A program made the translations under genes and the position numbers. A model generated the notes under the pieces. It saw nothing but the letters and a program-made list of their open reading frames with translations. It made no database searches and was not told the origin of the DNA. Shown here in pieces: positions 43,346 to 56,059 of a stretch of 64,000 bases of DNA (within the stretch, counting starts at the first letter, position 1; the number at the start of each line of letters is the position of its first letter). The stretch comes from Jaltomata sinuosa (Eukaryota; Streptophyta; Magnoliopsida; Solanales; Solanaceae): the NCBI GenBank assembly GCA_003996215.1, contig QJPP01000003.1, positions 1,550,001 to 1,614,000 on the forward strand. The letters are read 5' to 3'.

Positions 43346-46300
43346 ATGCCTCGACGTGTTATGCCTAACTGATCCGCTCGATGTACTGCTCCTCCAGTTC
43401 TGGCCTCTGAGGTCACTAATGAGGAGTTTAGGAACGTCATCCATTTGCTAGCCCAGACTTTGGCTGCCCATGCTAATCAGCAGGCTCCTGCCCCCGTCCA
43501 TCCTCAAGGTGGGGTAGAGGCCCGAGTTCGTGACTTTATCCATACGAACCCACCTGAGTTCTGGGGTTCGAAGGTGAGTGAGGACCCGCTCAACTTTATT
43601 GATGAAGTGAAAAAGATATTTGATATTATACAAGTGGTTGGGATTGATTGTATGGAGCTCGCATCCTATTAACTCAAGGATGTGGGTCACATTTGGTTCA
43701 CATAATGAAAGGAGGCTATAGTAAGAGACGCGGTCCCTATGACTTGGGAGTGTTTTGAGAGGGCCTTCCTTGATAGGTTCTTTCCCCGGGAGTTGAGGCA
43801 AGAAAAAATAGAGGAGTTTGTAAATTTGAGACAAGGGTCAATGTCAGTCCAAGAGTAAGTTTGAGGTTCACCAAGTTGTCTAGGTATGCCCCCTCCATGG
43901 TAGCAAACCCGCATGATCAAATGAGCAAGTTTATCTATGGGGTTTCTGATATGGTAAAGAAGGAGTGTAGGTCTGCTTTGCTATTGAGCGATATGAACAT
44001 TTCTTGGCTTATGACTCATGCCCAACAGATTGAGGGTGACAAGCTAAGGGAGATGGCGAGGGTTAAAATGAGGGCTAGATCCGAGGGATCAGGATTTGGT
44101 CATCACAGGTCCAAAGGCGGACATCGCTCTTTTTCCAGAAGAAGTCATCAGGATTCATTAATTCTTCTGCTAGTGTTCCTACTCAGGCCCATAGGCCTCA
44201 TCATGATCAGGGTGGTAGAGGATCTGGTTCCTATCCCCAGTCTCAGGGTAGTGGTGCAAATTGGCTTTCTTTCCCCGTTTGTACCAAGTGTGGGAAGAAT
44301 CACCCCGGTGAGTATTTGGTCGGTAGAGAGGGTTGTTTTGGTTGTGGTCAGACTTAACATCGTATCAGAGATAGCCCTTCAGCTAGGAAGGGACAGAAAG
44401 GTAGGACCCAGCCTACCCCAACAGCTTCAGGAGGTAGACCAACCCAGCAGGGCGCAGCTTCTAGTTCTGGTGGTCAGCGCCAGAACTGCCTCTATGCTAT
44501 GTGCTCCCGTCAGGATCAGGTGAGTTCTCCAGATGTGATTACAGGTATGTTGAAAGTCTTCTCTCTTGATGTGTATGCTTTGTTGGACCCTGGTGCCTCT
44601 TTATCTTTTGTAACCACTTATGTGGCATGCAAGTTTGAAATTTGTCCTGATATGCTTTTAGAACCCTTTTTTGTATCTACTCAAGTTGGTGAGTTAGTTC
44701 TAGCCAAAAGAATTTACTGAAATTGCCCTATCTCAGTCCTTTATAGAGTCACTCCAACGAACCTAGTAAAATTAGAGATGACTGATTTTGATGTCATTCT
44801 TGGTATGGATTGGTTGTATGCTTGTTATGCTTCGATTGATTGCCGTACTTGGGTTGTCAGTTTCAAGTTTCCTAATAAACCCGTCTTAGAGTGGCAAGGT
44901 AGTCCCCCTTCCTCGAAAGGTCGCTTCATATCTTATCTTAAGGCTAGAAAGATGATTTCTACGGGTTATGTCTATCACATTATTCAGGTTATGGACATGG
45001 AGTTCGAGGCTCCTTCTTTTAAGTCAGTTCCTATTATGAGTGAGTTTCCTGAGGTATTTTCCAAGGATTTGCCCGTAGTCCCTCCTGAATGGGAGATCGA
45101 CTTTGGGATAGACCTTATTCCAGACACGCACTCTATCTCTATTCCTCCCTATAGAATGGCTCCAGCAGAATTTAAGGAATTGAAGGACCTGTTGAAAGAT
45201 CTTCTTGATAAGCGTTTCATTAGGCCTTGTATATCTCTTTGGGGTGCTCCAGTGTTGTTTATGCGTAAGAAGGATGGTTCTCTCCGGATGTGTATTGACT
45301 ACCGTCAAATGAACAAGGTCACAATCAAGAATAGGTATCCCATCCCTAGGATTGATGACTTGTTCGATCAGCTTCAGGGTGCTAGTTATTTCTCTAAGAT
45401 CGACCTTAGATCCGATTATCATCAGCTTTAGGTTCGGGAGTGTGATATCTCAAAGATAGCCTTCAGGAGTCGGTATGGTCATTATGAGTTTGTTGTTATG
45501 TCTTTTGGTCTAACTAATGCTCCTACAGCTTTTATGGATTTGATGAACCGTGTGTTCAAGCGTATTTGGATAAGTTTGTGATTGTGTTCATTGATGATAT
45601 CCTTATCTATTCTCAGAGTGAGAAGGAGCATGCGGACCATTTGAGGGTAGTGTTGCAAACCCTCAAGGATAGACAGTTGTTTGCCAAATTTAGCAAGTGT
45701 GAGTTCTGGATGCAGTCAGTTACTTTTCTGGGTCACATTGTGTCTAGTAATGGTATTCATGTTGATTCTCAAAAGATTGAGGCAGTAAAGAATTGGCCTA
45801 AACCCACTTCCCCGTCGGATATTAGAAACTTCTTGAGTTTGGCTGGTTATTACATGAGGTTTGTGAAGGGTTCTCTTCCATTGCTTCCCCTTTGACCCGA
45901 TTGACTCAGAAAAAGGTTAAGTTTCAGTGGTCTGATACTTGTGAGAAGAGTTTTCAGGAATTGAAGACTAGATTGACCACCGCTCTAGGGTTGGCTCTAC
46001 CCGAGGGCCTAGATGATTATGTGGTATATTGTGATGCTTTCAGGATTGGTTTGGGTTGTGTTTTGATGCAGCGAGGTAAGGTGATTGCTTATGCCTTGAG
46101 ACAGCTTAAGGTTCATGAGAAGAACTACCCCTCATGATATTGAGGTAGCAGTCATAGTCTTTGCTTTGAAGATTTGGAGACACTACTTGTACGGTGTGAA
46201 TGTCGATATGTTCACAAATCACAAAGGTCTTCAGTATGTGTTCTCCCAAAAGGAGTTGAGTTTGCGTCAAAGAAGATGGCTTGAGCTCCTTAAGGACTAT

Positions 46301-47945
46301 GAAATGAGTGTGTTTTACCACCCGAGTAAAGCCAATATTGTGGTTGATGCTTTGAGTAGATTATCCATGGGTAGTGTGGCCTTGATCGAAGAGGGGAAGA
46401 AGGAATTGGTGAAAGATGTTCATCGACTAGCCCAATTGGGAGTGCAACTTATAGACTCTACTGAGGGTGGTATTATTGTTCAGAATGGCTCTGTGTCATC
46501 CTTGGTAGCTGAGGTGAAGGCAAAGCATGACAGTGATCTGATTTTGCTTCAGCTTAAGGGTGCGGTTCATCAGCAGCGGGTTGAGGTTTTCTCCCAAGGG
46601 GGATATGGTGTGCTCCATTATCAGGGTCATCTATGTATGCCAGATGTAGATGGGTTGAGACAGTAGATTTTGACTGAGGCCCACAGTTCTAGATATTCCA
46701 TTCATTCGGGTGCCACCAAGATGTATCATGATCTACGGGAGATCTTTTGGTGTAATAGTATGAAGAGGGACATAGCCGGATTTATGGCTAAGTGTCCTAA
46801 CTATCAGTAGGTGAAGGTGGAGCATCAACGACTAGGTGACATGATTCAGGATATTGACCTTCCCACTTGGAAGTGGGAAGAGATCAATATGGACTTTATT
46901 ACTGGTTTGCCTTGTACGCGAAAGCAACATGATTCCATTTGGGTGATTATCGACCGGATGACCAAGTCATCCCACTTCTTAGCTGTTAAGACTACTGATT
47001 CAGCAGACGATTATGCAGGCTCTACATTCGGGAGATAGTTTGATTGCATGGCATTCCATTGTCCATCATTTCAGATAGAGGTCCTCAGTTTACATCTCAG
47101 TTTTGGAGGTCGTTTCAGAGAGGTCTTGGTACCCAGGTAAAGCTTAGCACAGCTTTTCACCCTCAGACGGATGGCCAGGATGAGCGTACTATTCAGACTT
47201 TGGAGGATATGTTGAGAGCTTGTGTGATTGATTTTAAAGGTAATTGGGATGATCACTTACCTCTTAATGAGTTTGCCTACAACAACAACTTTCACTCTAG
47301 TATCCACATGGCTCCTTATGAGGCACTTTATGGCCGGAGATATAGATCTCCTATTGGTTGGTTTGAGGTAGGTGAGGTAGCCTTGATTGGACCAGATTCA
47401 GTTCATGAGACTATAGAGAAGGTTCAGCTGATTAGGCAAAGGTTGAAGACCGCTCAGAGTCGATAGAAATCATATGCGGATGTGAGGAGGAGGGAGTTGG
47501 AATTTAAAGTTGATGATTGGGTTTTCCTAAAGGTGTCACCCATGAAGGGTGTGATGAGATTTGGCAAGAAAGGAAAGTTCAGCCCCCGTTTTGTAGGTCC
47601 CTATTGGATTTTGAGGAGAGTTGTTAGTGTTGCTTATGAGTTGGATTTGCCTTCGTATTTGGAAGCTATTCATCCACTGTTCCATGTTTCCTCGTTGAAG
47701 AAATGTGTTGGCAATCCAGCCTTGATTTTTCCTTTGGAAATGTGGGTGTGAAGGATAGTCTCACTTATGAGGAGGTTCTCGTGAAGATCCTTGATCATCA
47801 GATTTGGAGGTTGAGGAACAAAGAAGTTGCTTCGGTGAAAGTCCTTTGGAGGAATCAGCTTGTAGAGGGTGCTACTTGGGAAGCGGAAGAGGCCATGAAG
47901 GAAAAATCTCTGATCCCATTCCATCAGTTTCTCTCACGATCCTAG
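43346..47945 (+). pseudogene. Element A Gag-Pol, broken
   Basis: Gag starts at ATG 43,346 and is stopped at once (43,370) and again at 43,670 and 43,703. The Gag region keeps PPEFWGSKVSEDPLNFIDEV. Protease lies near 44,560-44,820 (DVYALLDPGASLSFV), then the aspartate of VILGMDWL. Reverse transcriptase covers 45,000-45,700 (WGAPVLFMRKKDGS, VFIDDILIYSQ) with a stop at 45,429. RNase H follows to about 46,350. The integrase spans 46,680-47,400 (INMDFITGLP, IISDRGPQFTS, NEFAYNNNFH); its zinc finger has CPNYQ where element B has CPNCQ. A chromodomain-like tail (KEVASVKVLWRNQLVEGATW) ends at 47,945. Further stops lie at 46,664, 46,808, 47,041 and 47,464, plus frame changes. Inactive. Confidence 0.9.
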
Positions 47946-48101
47946 TATGCATCCATGTTTTACGAAGTTAGTTTTATCATGTTTCAATGTTGAAAGGCTT
48001 AGTTTCATGTTTATTCTTTGGTTTCCTTGTTTTGATTATTAGTTGGGTTGTTTTCTCTTCAGTTTTCCTTGTTTAGTCTTCATTCGAGGATGAATGATCC
48101 C

Positions 48102-48112
48102 AAGGGGGAGAT
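48102..48112 (+). other. Element A polypurine tract
   Basis: AAGGGGGAGAT just before the 3' LTR, the plus-strand primer of LTR retrotransposons. Confidence 0.8.
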
Positions 48113-48114
48113 AT

Positions 48115-50122
48115 TATAACACCCCGAAAGTCAATTCAGCTTTTAACTCAGAAACTTGCAGAAATTTTGAACTTCCAAGGATCATGGGTCAAGTCCACGA
48201 GACGTGGGTGGTTCCATGAGTCTTGGAAGTGACTCGTGATTCCAGTCCTGCAGACCATCCTCAGGTATGAGAACAATGAGTCAGTTTCATGGTTCGTGGA
48301 AGTTTCCACGGGTCATGGAACCAACCCGTGGAACTCATACAGAGAGTGGTCAAGTCCCCTATAACCACGACTTATTTCTATGACTCGTGGAATCGTTCTG
48401 TTGAGCCGTAGAAAACCTTCAGCGGCCTGAAAATTTTGCTCAAGAACCACGACTTCATTCCAAGAGCCGTGATTAGTTCTACGGCACGTGGAAGGGACCC
48501 ATGGAACCTGAAGCCGAGCTTTAAAATAGCTTTTTCTTAACTATGTCCCAGGGGTATTTTAGTAATTACCCACCCTTTTAACTCCTAAGTGAGGTCGTTT
48601 TGACTATTTTTAGCATGAATTCTAAACCTATTAGCCTAAGTTCCTTCTCAAATCTTCATTCTTCTCTCGAAAAGGAAAAGTTCTTCTCCAAGCTCCAAGT
48701 TCAAAGTTCAAGCCTCCTAAGTCTTTTCAATTCAAGTGGGTTATCTTCAATCAAGGTTTGTGGGTATTCAACAATGGGTTTCTTTCACCCTTGTGCCAAG
48801 ACCCCCAATTCTTATTTTGAATTATGAACTTGTGAAATTAGGGTTTTGATCTAAATTGGGAAAAACTTATGAAATTAGTTTCTATGCTTAAATTCATGGT
48901 TTTTTACTGCCTATATATGATTTGATCATGATTCCCTCATTGGTTTTAAAAGCCCAAGCACTAAAGTTGATTTCTAGTATGATACTATTGAATTGCATGT
49001 TTTCAAGAGGAAGTTGACATGACTTGATATCATGACCCTTTTTATTTATGAAATTACATGCCCAATTCTTTAAGTATGAATTCAGAAAGGAAAAGCATGA
49101 TTTGAAATATGGCTATACAAAGTCTTTAGATGTATGAATTTGAATTGCATGGCATCAGATATGTATTATTGCTTTTCAAACAGTTTTGACTCAGATATGT
49201 CACCATTTATGATTAGTTTTTGCATCAGATATGCCCTAGTATTATATGAGCTATAAGTATGTTTTGGGAGTAGTATTTAGCACCGAGTTGGACAGGGTGA
49301 GAGTACCCTTAGTCCCAGAACTACGTGCCCCCATAGGTTTACAAGTCCCCTCTGTTGGGCATCAAGTTTAGTGATCACGCCAGAGTCATGCCTTTATACC
49401 CTGGCAAATTATATTGGGTCCTCTCGATGGAGCGTATACATCGGATTCCATGTAACTCACATGGTCTATGTCGGTTAGAGAACCCCCCACAGAAACAGTT
49501 TATGCTTTTAAGATGTCTATGACTCTTACTCAGATTTTAGATTTATTGCTCATGATCATGTTTTCAGCTTATGTTATTTCATAAGAGTCGTTTGCATCTA
49601 GTTTTACCTTTAAAGTATGGTTTCGATTGTTTAAGCGTACTTAGCATGTTTTTATCCTATCCATGCATAGCTTACATACTCGGTATATTTTATAGTACTG
49701 ATGCATATTTTGTGCTGCATCATTTGATGATGCAGATTTAGGTGTTCCCTTCCAAGCTCGTGGCTAGACGAAGCCGGATCTCCAGACAGCTGTGGTGAGT
49801 CCTCATAGTTCGAGGACTAGTCTTTATTCTTGCTACTTTGTCTTACTTTCTTTCAGATGGCCAAGTTAGTTAGGGTGTTATCCCATCAACTCTATATGTA
49901 GTAATAGAGGTTTTTAAGACATAGACGGTGTATAAGTGTTCTTCTAGTTTGTATTCCCTTTCGACTTGCTTATCTATGATTATGCTTCCCTTAGTGGATT
50001 CCCTTATCATGCTTCCGCTTTTCAATTGTTATGCTTGAGTATGCTATGACCAAGGGTTAGCTTGGGGTACTTGTGGTCCCAAGTTTTGTGTTACGTCTAG
50101 AGGGTAACCTCGGGGAATGACA
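48115..50122 (+). repeat. Element A 3' LTR
   Basis: 2,008 bp, starting TATAACACCCC (mutated from TG) and ending GGGGAATGACA. It corresponds base for base to 41,125-43,137 with scattered differences. Confidence 0.92.
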
Positions 50123-51026
50123 ATTGAAATCATAGATACAGAACAAGAAATCATGAATTGATGCTTTAAATGAAGGCCCATAACTTTTCCCCAATTTGAA
50201 TAAGAACCCTAATTTAGAAATTCATAAATTCAATTTAGAAGATTGGGGTTTTGAGCATAAGGGTGAAGGGAATCCTTATTGAACACCCACATACCTTGAT
50301 TAAAGCTAATCCACTTGAAATTGAAAAGAAAATGAGACTTGAACTTGGAGCTTGAAGGAGTTCTTTTCCCAATTGGTAGATGAATGAGGTAAGGAAAAGA
50401 GATTTAGGCTAATAGGTTTAAAAATCATGCTAAAAATGATCAAAACAACCTCACTTAGGAGTTAAAAGGGTGAGTAATGACTAGAATACTCATGTGACAT
50501 AATTAGAAAAAAACTGGAAAAAGTTGACTTTCAGGGACCACGGATGGGTTCCACGAACCGTAGATCAAACCACGGCTCGTGGTTTCCATCCGTCGTTCCT
50601 GGCCAAAGAGTCAGGCTGCAGAAGGTAAACCACGAGTCAATAGGATGACTCGTCAACTGAACCACGGCCCATAGACCTGAGCCATAGTTTTTGGGAAACA
50701 TGAAGTCCTCTAAGCAAGTTCTACGAGTTACAGGATGGTAGTTGAAACTACAGGCCGTAAAAACCAGTCGTGAATCCTGGGGGAAACTGTCAACCCTCTA
50801 ATATGATTCCACGAGTTGACAGGACGAACCATAGTTAGAATTATGGTCCATAGAACTAACTTGTGGTTCTCAGACCAGAGACTGAACCAACAGAAGAAAA
50901 CCACGGTTCCATTCCACGACCCGTGGTTCAAACCACAGTCTGTGGTTTGGACTCATAATTCCTGGGAACTTGAAATTTTTGAAAGTTTCAAACTTAGATA
51001 GCTGGTTTGATTTTTGAGGTGTTACA
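50123..51026 (-). repeat. Element B 3' LTR, inner part
   Basis: It resumes the LTR cut at 41,124 (the first five bases are the ATTGA copy of the target duplication). It ends GAGGTGTTACA at 51,026 next to the polypurine tract. Confidence 0.9.
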
Positions 51027-51028
51027 AT

Positions 51029-51040
51029 ATCTCCCCCTTA
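51029..51040 (-). other. Element B polypurine tract
   Basis: TAAGGGGGAGAT on the minus strand next to the 3' LTR. Confidence 0.8.
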
Positions 51041-51259
51041 GAATCAATCGCCCTCGAATGAAGACTAAGCAAGGGAAAACTGAAGAGAAAACAGCCCAGC
51101 CAATCAACAATACATAAAATATGAAGAACAAACATGATAACTGAGCTTGTAACTTAAAACATGACTGAATCAACTTCGAAAAACATGCACGCATACTAAG
51201 ATCAGGAGGGAAACAGTGGAATAGAGTGGAATAAACATGTTAATGAGGAGACTACTACC

Positions 51260-54200
51260 TCAAGTGGAAACTGGATCGGAAGGAAAGAGATGAGGGTACT
51301 TGGCTTTCATGGCTGATTCTGCTTTCCAAGTAGCTCCCTCAACAAGCTGATTCCTACAAAGGACTTTTACCGAAGCGACTTCTTTTTTCCTCAACCTCTT
51401 AATCTGATGATCAAGGATCTCTACGGGAACCTCCTCATAGGTGAGACTATCCTTCACATTCATATCCTCCAAAGGAACAATCAAGGTTGGATCACCAACA
51501 CACTTCTTCAACAAGGAAACATGGAAAACTGGATGAACCTCTTCTAAATCCGATGGCAAATCCAACTCATAAGCAAACTTACCAACTCTCCTCAGAATCT
51601 GACAAGGACCTACAAAATGTGGACTAAGTTTTCCTTTCTTGCCAAACCTCATCACACCATTCATGGGCGACACCTTCAGAAAAACCCAATTATTAACCTC
51701 AAATTCCAATTCTCGTCTCCTCACATTTGCATATGATTTCTGTTGACTATGAGCGGTCTTTAACCTCTCCCTAATAAGTTGAACCTTCTCCATAGTCTCA
51801 TGCACCAAATCTGGACCAATCAAAGCTGCCTCACCTACCTCAAACCAACTAATAGGAGACCTACACCTCCATCTATAAAGTGCCTTATAAGGAGCCATCT
51901 CGATGCTAGAGTGAAAACTGTTGTTGTAGGCAAACTCGATAAGAGGTAAATGATCATCCCAATTGCCTTTGAAGTCAATTACACAAGCTCTCAATATATC
52001 CTCCAAAGTCTGAATAGTACGCTCTGCTTGGCTATTTGTCTGTGGGTGAAAAGTTGTGCTAAGATTCACCTGAGTACCAAGACCTCTCTGAAACAATCTC
52101 CAAAACTGAGAAATAAACTGAGTACCTCTATTTGAAATGATAGACAGTAGGACACCATGCAATCAGACTATCTCCCGAATGTAGAGTCTGGTATAATAAT
52201 CCGTTAAATCCAAAGTCTTAACAGCCAAGAAGTGGGATGACTTAGTTATCCGGTCGACAATCACCCAAATCAAATCATGTTGCCTTCGAGTATGAGGCAA
52301 ACCTGTAATGAAGTCCATATTGATCACTTCCCACTTCCAAGTAGGAAGGTCAATATCTTAAGTCATGCCACTCGGTCGCTGATGCTCTACCTTCACTTGC
52401 TGACAGTTAGGACACTTAGCCACAAAACCAGCTATGTCTCTCTTCATACCATTCCACCAATAGACTTTCCGTAGATCACGGTACATCTTGGTGGCACCAG
52501 GGTGAATAGAATATCTGGAACTATGAATCTGTTGTCTCAACCCCTCTACATCTGGCACACACAATCGACCCTAATAGCGAAGTACACTATCTCCCCCTTG
52601 GGAGAAAACCTCAACCCTTTGCTGATGGACTGCACCCTTTAGCTGAAGCAAAATAGGATCGCTATTTTGCTTTTCCTTCACTTCAGCTACCAAGGATGAT
52701 TCAGAATCATTCTGAACAATAATTCCACCTTCTGTTGAGTCCATAAGGCAAAGTCCCAACCGAGCAAGCCTATGAACCTCCTTAACCAATTCCTTTTTCC
52801 CGTCTTCGACTGAAGACACACTACCCATGGAAAATCTACTAAGTGCATCCGCCACAACATTGGCCTTACCCGGATGGTAAAGTACACTCATGTCATAATT
52901 CTTAAGAAGCTCAAACCATATTCTTTGTCGCAGATTCAATTCCTTCTGAGTGAACACATACTGAAGACCCTTATGATCGGTGAATACATCCACGTGCACA
53001 CCATACAAGTAATGTCGCCAAATCTTCAAAGCAAAGACCACTACTGCTAACTCAAGATCATGAGTAAGATAGTTCTTCTCATGAGTCTTAAGCTGTCTCA
53101 AAGCATAAGCAATAACTTTACCATGCTGCATCAACACACAACCCAAACCAATCCTAGAAGTATCACAATATACAACAAAGTCATCTAGGCCCTCGGGTAG
53201 AGCCAACACTAGAGCTGTGGTCAATCTAATCTTCAATTCCTGAAAGTTCTTCTCACAAAGGTCAGACCACTGAAATTTTACCTTCTTCTGAGTCAATCGA
53301 GTCAACGGGGCTGCAATGGACGAAAATCCTTTCACAAATCTCCTGTAGTAACCAGACAAACCCAGAAAGCTCCTAATATCAGATGGGGAAGTGGGTCTAG
53401 GCCAGTTATTTACTGCCTCAATCTTTTGAGAATCAACTTGAATACCATCTTTAGTCACAATTTGACCCAGAAAAGCAATAGACTGCATCCAGAACTCACA
53501 CTTGCTAAACTTAGCAAATAACTGTCAATCCTTGAGAGTTTGCAATACCACTCTCAAATGGTCTGCATACTCCTCCTCACTTCGAGAATAGATAAAGATA
53601 TCATCAATGAACACAATCACAAACATATCCAAATACTGCTTGAACACACGATTTATCAAATCCATAAAAGCTGCAGGAGCATTCGTTAAACCCAAAGAGA
53701 TCACAACAAATTCATAATGACCACATCGAGTCCTGAAGGTTGTCTTCAGAATATCACACTCTCTAACACGAAGCTGATGATAACCGAATCTAAGGTCGAT
53801 TTTAGAAAAGAAACTAGAACCCTGAAGCTGATCGAATAAGTCATCAATCCTAGGAATGGTATACTTATTCTTGATTGTGACCTTGTTCAACTGATGGTAG
53901 TCAATACACATTCTGAGGGAACCATCTTTCTTTTGCACAAATAAGACTGGAGCACCCCATGGAGAAATGTTAGACCTGATGAAACCCTTATCAATGAGAT
54001 CTTTCAATTGATCCTTTAACTCTTTAAGTTCTGCGGGAGCCATCCTATAGGGAGGAATAGAGATAGGATTTGTATCTGGAAGAAGATCTATTCTAAATTC
54101 AATTTCCCGCTCGGGAGGGACTCCAAGCAAATCTTCGAGAAATACTTTTGGGAACTCATTCACAACAGGAATAGACTAAGGGGATGGGGTTTCGAACTCC

Positions 54201-55850
54201 GTGTCCATAACCCAAACTATATGATAAACATAACCCTTAGAAATTATCTTCCTAGCTTTAAGATAAAATATGAAATGACCTTTTGAGGATGGGGACTACT
54301 TTGCCATTCTAAGACGGGTTCATTTGGAAACCTGAAATTGATAACCGAAGTACGACAGTCAACCAAAGCATAACAAGCATGCAACTAATCTATACCAAGA
54401 ATAACATCAAAATCTATCATCTCTAACTCTACCAAATCCGCTGAAGTGACTCTATGAAGGACTAAGATAGAGCAACTTCGGTAGATTCTTTTGGCTAAGA
54501 CTGACTCACCAACATGAGTAGAAACACAAAAGGGTTCTAAAAGTAATTCAGGACAAATTTCAAACTTGCATGCTATATAATGGGTCACAAAAGATAAGGA
54601 GGCACCGGGGTCCAACAAAGCATACACATTGAAAGAGAAGACTTTTAACAAACTAGTAACAACATCTGGGGAACTCTCATGGTCCTGACGAGAGGACATA
54701 ACATAAAAATGGTTCTGGGGATGACTACCAGAACTAGAAGCAGTGCCCTGTTGGGATGGTCGACCTCTTGGAGCTGCTGGGGTAGACTGAGTCCTGCTAC
54801 CTCCCTGTCCCTTCTTAGCTGAAGGGCAATCTCAAATCCTGTGACCAACCTGACCACATCCAAAACAACCCTATTTACCGGATATACACTCACCGGGATG
54901 ATTCTTTCTACACTTAGTACAAATGGGGTAGGAAGGCCCCTTTGCACCACTCCCTTGAGAATAAGAACCCACACCCCTATCAGACTAATCATGACGAGGC
55001 CTAGAAGCCTGAGAAGAAGCACTATCAGAAGAATGAACGGGTCCTAATGACTTCTTCTAAAATAAGGAGAGATGTCCGCCACCGGACCTCTGATGGCCAA
55101 AACCTGAACTCTCAGATCTAGTCCTCTTGTTCTCCCTAGCCATCTCCCTAAGCTTGTCTCCCTCGATCTGGTGAGCATGGGTCATGAGTCTGGAAATGTT
55201 CATATCACTCAATAACATAGCAGACTTACACTCCTTCTTCACCATATCCAAAACTTCATAGATAAACTTACTCATCTGATCATGTGGGTCCGTTACTATA
55301 AAGGGGGCATACCTAGACAGTTGAGTGAACTTCAACTGTACTCCTGAATAGTCATAGATCCCTGTCTCAAGTTCACAAACTCCTCGGTTTTTGCTTGCCT
55401 CAACTCTTGGGAAAAGAACCGGTCGAGAAAAGCCCTCTCAAAACACTCCCAAGTCATAGGGACCACGTCCCTAACTCTAGCTTCCTTCCATTGCGTGAAC
55501 CAGATATGAGTTACATCCTTGAGTTGATAGGATGCCAACTTGACATAATCATCACCAATCACTTGCATCACATCAAAGATTTTCTTCACTTCATCAACAA
55601 AATTTAGCAAATCCTCATTCACCCTCGAACCCCAGAACTCCGGTGGGTTCATACAGATAAAATCAAGAACTCAGGCTGCTACCAAACCTTGAGGGTGGAT
55701 GGGGATAGGAGCTGGTTGGTTGGCCTGAGCGGCCAAGGTCTGGGCTAGCATATGGATGGCGTTCCTGAACTCCTCATTCGTGACCTCGGGGGTCGAAACT
55801 GGAGGAACAGCATTCCGAGCGACTCGGTGAGGCATAGCACGTCGAGGCAT
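51260..55850 (-). pseudogene. Element B Gag-Pol, broken
   Basis: Gag starts at ATG 55,850 on the minus strand. Visible parts in order are: Gag (NPPEFWGSRVNEDLLNFVDE), protease near 54,400-54,660 (NVYALLDPGASLSFV), reverse transcriptase 53,525-54,163 (WGAPVLFVQKKDGS, VFIDDIFIYSR), RNase H from 53,488 down to 52,573, integrase zinc finger at 52,400-52,560 (CPNCQ), integrase core, and a chromodomain-like tail (KEVASVKVLCRNQLVEGATW) ending at 51,260. Stops interrupt it at 53,525, 52,571, 52,358 and 52,163, with further breaks in Gag and before RT. Longer open stretches remain than in element A. Inactive as it stands. Confidence 0.9.
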
Positions 55851-56043
55851 AATCTGAAACGTACAAGAAAAGGATTAGAAGGATATTAGAGTTAAGCTCT
55901 ATCGCACGATATGATCATGAAAGAAGTGAAGTTCTTATAAGACATCTCATAGATTCCCTCTTATATGTGTGGCGTGTTTCACACACATGAAAAAGACTCT
56001 ACTCGATGCGGCTTTCAGACATCCTAGAACTCTTGAACCTGAG

Positions 56044-56055
56044 GCTTTGATACCA
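56044..56055 (-). promoter_or_regulatory. Element B primer-binding site
   Basis: TGGTATCAAAGC on the minus strand, one mismatch from element A's initiator-tRNA-Met site. Confidence 0.85.
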
Positions 56056-56059
56056 AGTG

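Larger units (their letters stand above)
41125..50122 (+). mobile_element. Gypsy element A (plus strand), inserted in element B
   Basis: A is about 9.0 kb. Its 5' LTR is 41,125-43,137, the primer-binding site 43,142-43,153, decayed gag-pol 43,346-47,945, the polypurine tract 48,102-48,112, and the 3' LTR 48,115-50,122. The 5-bp target duplication is ATTTA (41,120-41,124) and ATTGA (50,123-50,127), one mismatch. It is a relative of B: the LTR 3' ends share TTACGTCTAGAGGGTAACCT and the pol parts align along their length. The 3' LTR starts TATAAC where the 5' LTR has TGTAAC, so the terminal TG has mutated. LTR pairs differ visibly in many places, so the insertion is not recent. Confidence 0.92.

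Noticed and set aside
45024..45422. Minus-strand frames inside element A's reverse transcriptase
   Set aside because: Shadows of the real RT frame on the plus strand.
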